A DNA stretch of 64,000 nucleotides. Origin: Panax quinquefolius. Lineage: Eukaryota; Streptophyta; Magnoliopsida; Apiales; Araliaceae. A program made the translations under genes and the position numbers. This document shows positions 36,694 to 44,991 of the stretch, in pieces. How positions within the stretch are numbered: the first letter of the stretch is position 1; every line of letters starts with the position of its first letter. The notes under the pieces are model-generated. The model was given only the letters and a program-made list of their open reading frames with translations. It was not told where the DNA came from and did not search any database. The stretch is taken from the NCBI GenBank assembly GCA_020205615.1, contig CM035156.1, forward strand, positions 16,333,128 to 16,397,127, written 5' to 3'.

Positions 36694-37934
36694 TTTTAAT
36701 AAATTTTCTACTTTGGTGTTCTAAAGCATTTTCTTATAAATAGGGTGCTTGGGTTAGAATTGAAAATCACACCGTAAAACTCAAAGTTTTCTCTCTATAT
36801 TATCCAAATGATTCTTGTGAGTATTTTGAGTATACTTTGAGTGTTGCTATATCTGATTAAAAGTTCAAGTCATAGCTTTATATCCTGTTTTAACTAAAAT
36901 CTTGTCTTTTCGAGGTAAGGGATATTATTTTTTTTCAGAATGATATTATTTCTTCAATATCATTATGTTGAAATATTGATCTGAAGTTTTTATCAAATTT
37001 GGAACTTTTGGTGTCGAGATTCTTATTCACGTATCTGTTAGACTTTATTCACGATATCTGATCTTATTCACGAATACTAAGACTATTCATCGAAAAATGA
37101 AAAAATTCTTTTCTTCCAAAATATCTATTCGGATACTAGCTTTGATTGTATCCATGTTTTGATCATTCTTGAATTTTACACCCTGTGATTATTTTTGAGG
37201 TATTTTTGGGCGTGGATAAAACAAAGTACGAATCCTTAATCCTTGTCATTTTGTTTCACCGGATTCGCTTTTTAAAATATTTTTCATCATCCTCGATCTT
37301 AAATGATGATATTATTGAATATCTTTGGCTTTGTAGTGCAAAGATGAATGATTTCAAGAATATCTTTGGCACAGTAGTGCAAAGATGAATATTTGATTCC
37401 GATATATATTGATTGATGTTACAGGATAAAAGATGAGCGATGAACTTTTAAATTCATACATGTAACATAGTAGTTTGCATTCTCTACTTAACCTTCTAAT
37501 GAATTATTATTTTCGTTGCGAATATTGATTTAAAATTTGTTGTTTATTGTATTCTATTAGATTTTTCCTCGTTGAAGACTAACGATAATTTGTTGTATAT
37601 TATCTTAGTCATAATATTCTTTTTGGGCTAGTTGAGCTCACCCTTTTTTCTTTTTTGTTCCATTTTTCTTTTCGGAGGCGAGAATATAAGCGAGTACAGC
37701 CTGGGGTATGGAATGAAAGTTCTAGAGAGAATTGTTTAGTAGTCCTCACCATTTTGTAAAATAATGTATCAATAAATGTGACGAGGATTTATCTGAGTAT
37801 AGATATTGTCTAGAAGATAATATTTGTATTCAAACTCAAAATTTTACTGTTGTAATAATAAAGTTGTAGTTATTTCTGTACCATGTATTGACAACTCAGA
37901 ATGGATGATGTATACCTATTTTGGGGGCGTCACA
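35374..37934 (+). repeat. Family A 3' LTR, 2,561 bp
   Basis: TGTAAGACCCC at 35374, GGGGGCGTCACA at 37934. Contains an (AT)n tract (about 36656-36690), a TATA box (TTATAAATAGGG near 36736-36747), and short versions of the two LTR arrays (about 37020-37090 and 37315-37400), fewer units than the solo LTR. The right flank is ATTAT. Confidence 0.9.
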
Positions 37935-38175
37935 ATTATAATCATTATTTTATTATTATTATTAATAAGAAAAAATTAGAAAACCGGTATACCGATCCGG
38001 TTTGGTAAAACCAAACCATGAAAACGTCGAACCGAAATCGATCAAAAAAAAGCAGTATATACCGGTTTTTTGTCTAAACCGACCGATTCTTTTTATCTTA
38101 ACCTAATTTGGGTTTTGGCCATGTCCAAAAAAATCGAAAAATCGAAAAATCCGGTTGTTTTGAACACCCCTACTC
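37935..38175. other. Probable end of a small DNA transposon
   Basis: A block rich in CCGGTTT/AAACCGG phrases (ACCGGTATACCGATCCGGTTTGG, broken here for length: ACCGGTATACC then GATCCGGTTTGG) ends with TTTTGAACACCCCTA at about 38157-38171. GAACACCCCTA is a frequent terminus of plant hAT-type MITEs. I did not find the matching other end, so the class is a guess. Confidence 0.35.
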
Positions 38176-40072
38176 GTGGGTGAGTGGGGAGTTAATTGGG
38201 GGGAGGTGTTGTACCGGACAGTGTCCGATACAATATAAATTTTTTATTCTTATTTTTTTAACCACAATTATCAGAATAAAAAATAAAAAATAATAAATAA
38301 TAAAGTAAATTTGAACAAAAAAAAATGTAAAAAAAATTATATTTTTTATCGAAAAAATACAAAGATAAGCAGCTTTACAATGTTTTTTAATATAATATTA
38401 TATATAGCGACACATTTAATTTACTTTTTAATTAAATTAAATAGTAAGAATATTTTTGATGATAATCAATACTAACTCATTCCCTTAATAATCTTAAAAC
38501 ACTCTCCACACAATCATTCGACATGATGTTTTCAAAAATAATTAATTTTAATTAAATATCGATACTTTCAATTAATCAATACTTATAAATGAAATATGAT
38601 GTTTCAACAACATGTGTAGATTTTGGTTATATTTGTTTACAAAAAATTATAATTTTGGGATTATAATTCATAGGATTATAATCCCAAAACTATTAATCTT
38701 ATGATTAAATAATCTTAATCACATGTTTGTTTTTATAAGATTATTCACGAGATAACTTAAAGTAATCTTCATGTTATTTTTTTTCCGGGATTAATTAAAT
38801 GATTGGATAAAAAATATTACTCGAATTATTATACCCTTATGAATAATAACATATTTTAAATTTGTTTATATATAAAAAAATGAACAATTAATTATAAACT
38901 TTAAATCTCATTAAAATAAGTTAGTGAATTCATAATTTTTCACCATGATACGTGAAAATTTAATTGTAGCTTTCCCAACCCAGTATATTATGATCATTTT
39001 AAAAAAAGGTTGATGTTAATTTTGTCTAACAATTTTAATCCCAAATGTTAGATTTATAATACCTGATAAAAGATAACATTAAATACTCCCTTATATGAAA
39101 TTATTTTTAATTTTTAAATTAATAATCCAAAACTCAAATTTAAAAATAAACATATTACATACTTGGAATTAATAATATTATTAAAGTATAATCTTTGCAA
39201 ATGTCGGAGAATGTCAAATGTCAATAGACTGATAGACTACATGAGAGCATAAGTAGGGAGGGGGACGGGGAGGACCCACACGAAAAAGCGCGGTGCATGT
39301 GCCGTCACTTAATTCCAGCGAGCCAACACCTTTGGCATTGATTAAGTGACCGTTAATCAGATTTAATTTCTCTCTGTCCCCACCACCATTGATCCCGTTA
39401 TAGCTTTTGATTCTGGGTGTCATAATTCCGTTGGATTAGTCATTAGTGAAATACTTGAAAGGTGAGATTCTACCGTTTTAGTAGTATTATAAGTTACTAG
39501 TATAACCACCACACCAAACACACACTGTTAAATAAACATGTTTGAACGATCTTTTACATGTTTTTCATTAATGTCGTACTTACTAATATTATTATGAAAA
39601 ATAATATGCATGTTAATAAATATTTGATGAAATTAAATTACGATTAATGTGAAAAAGTATATGCGATTTATATATAATAATAAATTAAAGTAAAATTCTT
39701 TTTTAATATATATCTATTTTATGTATGCACATACGTTGCAATTATAATTCGATTGAAAACTTTCACGATATATAGGAGGACTGAATTATTATTAGTTAAC
39801 CGTAGATGTGTTGAGTGCATTGATTATGTGTAATCATCCAAAATCTAAGGTTACGAACTAGCTTATGATATTGTTACGTATACACGTTTCAATTTGTTGT
39901 TAAAACTTAATCATCTAAAAAGAAAAGCAAACTCCAACTCCATCCATTTTAAAATATAAAAACTCATTTATTTTTGAATTTGTGGAGCACAATGCTCTTA
40001 TATTTAAAATGGAGAAAGTATTATAATATATAGTGAATTTGTGATGCCATACATCATCATCAATATTAAAAT
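38176..40072. other. Intergenic DNA, AT-rich
   Basis: No gene seen. A patch at about 39200-39430 is much richer in GC than its surroundings (GGGAGGGGGACGGGGAGGAC and following) and could be a gene or promoter relic; its reverse strand is open for 69 codons but nothing is recognised. The palindrome at 38653-38689 is listed separately. Confidence 0.5.
38653..38689. repeat. Perfect 15-bp inverted repeat
   Basis: TTTTGGGATTATAAT (38653-38667) and ATTATAATCCCAAAA (38675-38689) are exact reverse complements around a 7-base loop. The same words recur loosely nearby, which suggests the end of a decayed MITE rather than a terminator. Confidence 0.85.
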
Positions 40073-40985
40073 TAAATTGTTAAAATCGGGAGGATTGTTT
40101 TGAAATCACACGATGGAATCATAGGATCGGATCGTAGAATTCAATTAAGATTCTACCAAAAATGAAAAATACTTATTTTTTAATATTAGAATGTAGCTTA
40201 AAAGGTTGAACACGATACAAAAACATTTTTATGTATTTTATATCTACATTTTCTTAATTTCTATATTGTTACTGAAAAGATAAAAATGAATTTATGAAAA
40301 CCAACACTAGCTAAATCATGAAAACCAACACCTTAATCATGGAATACCCAATACTGATCATGCGTGCATGCTAGCCTTGAGTTTTTTTTTAAAAAAGAAA
40401 GAGTTATTTGGTTATTTCTCAATTTACATGATATAGATAGTTCTTTGTTCATCCTCTACTCTTCGATTCCTCCAATTCCTCCTCCGACTTTTTTTCCCTC
40501 GTTGAAAATTGAAAGAAAGCTGATTGAAAATTTAAAAATTTAAAAAGTATTAATTTAATTAAGAAAGTTGGGTCACAGGGCTAATTTTAGAAGGTTTTAA
40601 ATTGAATACCTAGATTTTTAAAATGCTCGAGACACATGCAAAATAAGTCCAAATGAAAAAAAAAACATAAACCAAAAACCCACTTCACTAGGATCGCATG
40701 ATCCTGCTGCGACCTCACGTTTTTGCTTTGATTCTAATATATTTCGAGAATTGTTAAATTCACAATATTTTTTGTTATTTTCACAACAAAAGTGTCATTA
40801 TATGTGTATAGCGACGGTTTTCACCGTCGCTATAAGATCTATAGTGACACTTTTATTGTGAAAATAACAATTTTTGTTGTGGATTTAACAATTTTCTATA
40901 TTTCAGCTTTTACTCTAATCCGGATCATTTTAGTACCATAGGATCGCGATCATACGATCCGGATTGCTATTTTAACAACCATGAT
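40073..40985. mobile_element. Probable non-autonomous DNA transposon with inverted ends
   Basis: The left end has TTGTTAAAATCGGGAGGATTG then GGATCGGATCGTA (broken: TTGTTAAAATCGGG, AGGATTG). The right end, in reverse, has GGTTGTTAAAATAGCAATCC and GGATCGTATGATCG. The outer sequence and the GATC-rich motifs agree, with mismatches. No coding capacity. It carries the 151-bp foldback at 40746-40896. Class not determined. Confidence 0.4.
40746..40896. mobile_element. 151-bp foldback MITE with 8-bp target duplication
   Basis: Nearly the whole element is an inverted repeat: the left arm begins GAGAATTGTTAAATTCAC and the right arm in reverse begins GAAAATTGTTAAATCCAC. The centre is TATAGCGACGGT / TTTC / ACCGTCGCTATA with perfect arms. 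Flanks are TATATTTC at 40738-40745 and TATATTTC at 40897-40904. An 8-bp duplication fits hAT-type transposition. The GCGACGGT...ACCGTCGC word is also known from plant CACTA ends, so family assignment is open. Confidence 0.88.
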
Positions 40986-41253
40986 TAAAACCATTGGATC
41001 GAATTAGGATCCATATTCAATTAAGCTAATTAACGACGTTGGACCACATATGTTATGATGTAAATATGAGAAGGCCCAAATTTGTTAGCCTGCCAAAAAA
41101 AGGAACATAATTTGGGCTAACTACGGGAATAGTCGAATAGATGGGTTGGCCTGTTTCTTTTTCTAAGTTTTACTGGCAGAGTTTAGTATCGGATTATCCC
41201 GCTAGTCACTACTAAATTCAAAAAAAAAAACAAAAAAAAAAGGTCAATCCCCA
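40905..41253. other. Upstream region of the dimethyltransferase gene
   Basis: No coding. Contains the right part of the DNA element (to about 40985) and a purine-rich A-run (41221-41241) directly before the first ATG. No clear TATA box was identified. Confidence 0.45.
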
Positions 41254-42533
41254 TTGAGGAATACACAATTCAATTCACAATCACAAATGCTTATGCTTCG
41301 ACGTCCCAAATCTCTTTCTTGCTGTATTTCCAGATTCATTATCCGCCCGCATTTTCTTCAAATTTGCACAAAATATAGCTATGGATTCAACAACAGAAAC
41401 GAAGACGACGAGGATGATAATTTTAGAAAGAGAAAGGAAAATCAAGAAGGGTATTTACATCTATACAAAAGTAAGGGACAACACATTCTCACCAACCAAC
41501 GAGTACTTGATTCCATTATTCAAAATCCGATATAAAGCCGACTGACACGGTCCTTGAGATCGGACCCGGCACCGGAAATCTCACTCTCAAGCTTCTTCAA
41601 GTTGCCAAACATGTCGTTGTTGTAGAAATAGACAAGCGTATGATTGAGATTCTCAATAAGCGTGTTCTCGAACATGGATTTGAAGACAAGTTAACTGTAA
41701 GATAAACTCACTCGCTTGCATGCTGTTTAATGAAATGTCTAGAATAAACTTTTTTGCTGATTCTGTATTGGGCGTTGCAGGTTATTTGTAAGGATGCGTT
41801 GAAGACCGACTTTCCGGCATTTGATCTTGTTGTGGCGAACATTCCTTATGGAATATCATCGCCTTTATTGGCTAAGTTGGTGTTTGGGGTGAGCACATTT
41901 CGTAGTGCAACTCTTTTGCTTCAGAAAGAGTTTGCGAGGCGGCTGTTGGCTAATCCTGGTGAGTCAGATTATAATCGGTTGGCCGTAAATGTAAAATTGG
42001 TGGCTGAAGTGAAGTTTGTCATGGATGTAAACAAGATGGATTTTATTCCTTGTCCAAAAGTTGACTCATCCGTTGTTAAAATTTATCCGAAAGACAATAT
42101 TCCTGACGTAGATCTTGATGAATGGGGTGCTTTCACGAGAGCATGCTTTAGTAAGAAGAACAAAACACTAGGTGCTACATTTAAGCAGAAGAAGAAGAAG
42201 GTTATGGAGCTATATAAATTGTTTGAAGGGAAAAGCTACAATGAGGAGAACTTTGTCGAGTATTGCAATTATGATTGCTGTGATTATGGGAATAGAGAGG
42301 AGGAAGAGGTGAGTGATGAAGGAGACTGCGATTCGTTCTCTGGATTGGAATCGGGATTGAGTATTTTCAAGGACAAAATAATTATGGTTCTAAAATTAGG
42401 TGGATTTGAAGATAAGAGGCCTTCGAAGTTGTCTAATGAGGAGTTGCTGAAACTACTCTCTTTATTTAATCAAGCTGGAATACACTTTCATGACCAAGCA
42501 AAACCAAGAGATGTTAAGTTGTTAACAATCTAA
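41254..42533 (+). CDS. DIM1B: DIM1B-like mitochondrial rRNA adenine dimethyltransferase, one apparent frameshift
   Basis: Belongs to the KsgA/Dim1 family, which N6-dimethylates two adjacent adenines near the 3' end of small-subunit rRNA using SAM. Exon 1 is 41254-41696, intron 41697-41780 (84 bp, GTAAGA...TTGCAG), exon 2 41781-42533. Residues 1-40 are basic and Ser-rich (MLMLRRPKSLSCCISRF), fitting a mitochondrial presequence, as in Arabidopsis DIM1B. After KSKGQHILTNQRVLDSIIQN comes SAM motif I (VLEIGPGTGNLTL), the acidic VVEIDKRM, and the catalytic NIPYGISSP motif in exon 2; then PPKV-like CPKVDSSVVKI. The frame breaks at about 41527-41529: one base seems missing between the N-terminal part and DIKPTDTVLEIG, leaving a stop at 41533-41535. 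Everything downstream is open and well conserved, so either a recent mutation or a sequence error. The C-terminal extension (about 90 residues, acidic DCDSFSG...) is also as in plant Dim1. Confidence 0.85.
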
Positions 42534-42597
42534 CTTTTGATGCTTCTTACAGTTAACTGTACAACTAAATATTGTGTCAATTATTTATTACCGTATG

Positions 42598-42603
42598 AAT
42601 AAA
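42598..42603 (+). promoter_or_regulatory. Candidate polyadenylation signal
   Basis: AATAAA occurs 65 bases after the dimethyltransferase stop codon, at a usual distance. Supported by position only. Confidence 0.4.
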
Positions 42604-43769
42604 CCAACAGATAGTTAAATAAACAATAATCACGCATCACAAATTATTCGGTCTTTGGTAGTAAGGCTGTAATTTCCTTTAAATAAACTAAACAGTTCGG
42701 GTTTGATTCGTACTTGATCGATTAAAAGTTCGATTCTAGATATGAACAATTCGTATACAAGCAATATAATAATAATTGAGTAGTTCTTTATAATAATAAT
42801 GTTTTGAAAAATTATAAAACACTAATGGCGCAAGTCACTCGGCCCATTTTTTGGTAATAATAAATATATTAAATTTAAATTTGGATATCAAGGCTTTCTC
42901 TTTTTCATTGTATTTTTAATATAGACTTTTTACACATCACTACAAAATTATGTTAATACCAATTTAACTTCATCATAAAATTTATTGATATATAAATCAT
43001 TTATCTTTAACATATAATTCAGAGTTCTACAGGTTTTTAATGTATGTATGCATATAAATCATTAAGAATACATCTTTCATTTGTAAAATTACTTGCAACG
43101 TTCTTCTTAAGTCTGTTTATTTTACTTGTATTTGTGCTTGCTCTTCTGCTCCCCCTAATTTACCTACAGGAAAAAGTTCCTCCATAAAATTACAACTAAT
43201 AAAATGGCCTTAATAATAGAATTAGCATTTTTGCATAGTACGGTCTATATTAGTGCACTACTTATATATTTGGGTTAAAAGTAACTAATAAACAATTCTC
43301 CTCTCGATTAATGAGTTTTATTCGTATCCATTTAAAATTACCAATCCATTTAAAATTATTACATATAATCGGTCTAATCAATCCATTTGTCACCTCTAGT
43401 CACATTTATAAACTTACAATATTATTAAATTGTACTCTTTCAGAATTGCATGTTAGGTGTATATTTTTAATATGACAATGAATCTTATAAAATAACAAAA
43501 ATATTTGTAAAAGATATATTCTCTTAATCTAGGTGATCGACATGACTTGGAACGTAATTTTTTAATACAATTTTAGTTGATAAATTTGATGTTTAACAAA
43601 ATGATTAGTAATAATAATTTCTATCTTTTTTTGTTATAATTATATTCTAATATTTCAATTTACCTTTTAACATATTAGTTACTTGATGATTTTCAATGAA
43701 AAATTTACCTTTTAAATTCTATGTGATTTTGCATATAAAAAGAGAGCTATTATTACTGGCCAGTCACCT
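42604..43769. other. Intergenic DNA, no feature
   Basis: AT-rich, stops in all frames. Two copies of the phrase CCATTTAAAATTA near 43330-43360 are the only repeat noticed. Confidence 0.5.
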
Positions 43770-43772
43770 TTA

Positions 43773-44110
43773 GAGGGTGTTTATTTAGAGCTGAATGAAG
43801 CTGAATCTGAATGGCTGAATCGGTCAGTGCGTTTGTTTTAGTCTGAATGACTGAATCGGTAAGACAGACGAGTTGGATAACTAAGTCAAATTTTTTGGGC
43901 TGAATGAAGTAAAAAATATTTTAAAAAATATTAACTGTTATATTAAGTAATATTAAATAAATTTACAACAATTTTGAATTTTTTAGAGGGGGTAAAATAA
44001 TAAAGTTTTGTCATTCAGATATTTTAGACATGTCAATTATCAAACATATTTTTTTATTCAGATTCAACTCATTCAGATTCAGATTTATTCAGTTTTTATC
44101 AAACACCCCC
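43773..44110. mobile_element. Tourist-like MITE, 338 bp, TTA duplication
   Basis: Left end GAGGGTGTTTATTTAGAG, right end in reverse GGGGGTGTTTGATAAAAA. Subterminal GCTGAAT / ATTCAG words occur in both arms (GAATGAAGCTGAATCTGAAT at left; CATTCAGATTCAGATTTATT at right). Flanks are TTA at 43770-43772 and TTA at 44111-44113. A 3-bp TTA/TAA duplication with a GGGTGTTTG-like end is typical of PIF/Harbinger Tourist MITEs. No coding capacity. Confidence 0.82.
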
Positions 44111-44165
44111 TTAGTCTTTGGTTTAATAGAATAGGACCTTGCATATATATATATATATATATATA

Positions 44166-44497
44166 GCACGGATCAGGTCCGGACTCTCGGACCTGATCAA
44201 ATTCGGACCCAATTTTTATTTTTATTTTTTTAAAAAACAACAAAAAAAAAATCAATATTTTATGGAATCGAATTTTTCCATAATACAATATTTTGGGCAT
44301 GTTTTGATACCTATACTAAAAAATGTATATGCATACCTGCATGTATCTATACATACAATGTTTTGATATATGTATCCAAATTACACCAAAACATCAGATT
44401 ATGTAAAAATTCAAGTTACATAATTTTTTTTTAGTTGTTTAAAAAAAAGATCCGAATTTTGCTTTCGGTCCGAGTCCTGACTGATCCCGCCTCTCTC
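44166..44497. mobile_element. Foldback element, copy 1
   Basis: Flanked by TA-rich tracts. Starts with a hairpin, GATCAGGTCCG (44170-44181 region) and CGGACCTGATC, and ends with TCCTGACTGATCCCGCC. The two halves are roughly inverted: ATAATACAATATTTTGG...GATACCTATAC against TATCCAAATTACACCAAAACAT...ATTATGTAAAAATTC. A second copy follows at 44508. Insertion in TA runs is common for this kind of repeat; the class is not certain. Confidence 0.65.
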
Positions 44498-44507
44498 TAT
44501 ATAGAAC

Positions 44508-44855
44508 TAGGATCAGATCCGCCCTGCTCTGAACGGGCTTAAATTACGAATCCAAAATTTTTCTTTGTTTTGTTTTAAAACAACTAAAAAAAATTTAATA
44601 TTTTATGGGCGAATTTTTCCATAATACAAGTGTTTTGGCGTGATTTGGATATTTATACCAAAAATATATATGCGATGCATGCGGAATTGACATATATTTT
44701 TTGGTATAGGTATCCAAATCACGTCCAAAATATTGTATTATGTAAAAATTCAAATTCCATAAGTTTTTATTTATTTATTTTTAGTTATTTTAAAAAAAAA
44801 AAAAAAAAATCCGAATTTTGGTCCGGTCCGGGAATCCAGACATGATCCCGCCTAT
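44508..44855. mobile_element. Foldback element, copy 2
   Basis: Same family as 44166-44497: GGATCAGATCCG start, ATTTTTCCATAATACAA and TTTTGGCGTGATTTGGATA in the left half, TATCCAAATCACGTCCAAAATA and GTAAAAATTCAAATTCCATAA in the right half, and CATGATCCCGCC end. GATTTGGATATTTATACCAAAA and the reverse TTTTTTGGTATAGGTATCCAAAT pair well. It ends about 135 bases before the next gene's start codon. Confidence 0.7.
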
Positions 44856-44979
44856 ATATATATATATATGAAACCCACATGTCGTCGTTTCGTTGTTTAG
44901 CTGTCTTTTTCATATTTTGCCTCCGGTTCGCATTCCTAAAATAGGTGTACACTCTTTTGAGTTTTGAGTATTCTCAGAA

Positions 44980-44991
44980 ATGCAGACATAA
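44980..44991 (+). promoter_or_regulatory. Three-codon upstream ORF abutting the start codon
   Basis: ATG CAG ACA TAA ends at 44991 and the main ATG begins at 44992. If the transcript starts upstream, ribosomes would finish this minimal uORF directly at the main start, which often lowers translation. Confidence 0.5.

Larger units (their letters stand above)
34168..37934 (+). mobile_element. Family A element, second internally deleted copy, 5' part missing
   Basis: Starts inside pol (TTGAATAATATTCCTGTTG) and runs to a complete 3' LTR (35374-37934). It shares its internal deletion with 25327-26510. The 5' LTR, gag and protease are absent; the break coincides with the family B LTR fragment. Confidence 0.83.

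Noticed and set aside
44085..44366. Short frames on both strands around 44.1-44.4 kb
   Set aside because: They come from the AT tract and the foldback element; low-complexity YIYIYI peptides are not protein evidence.
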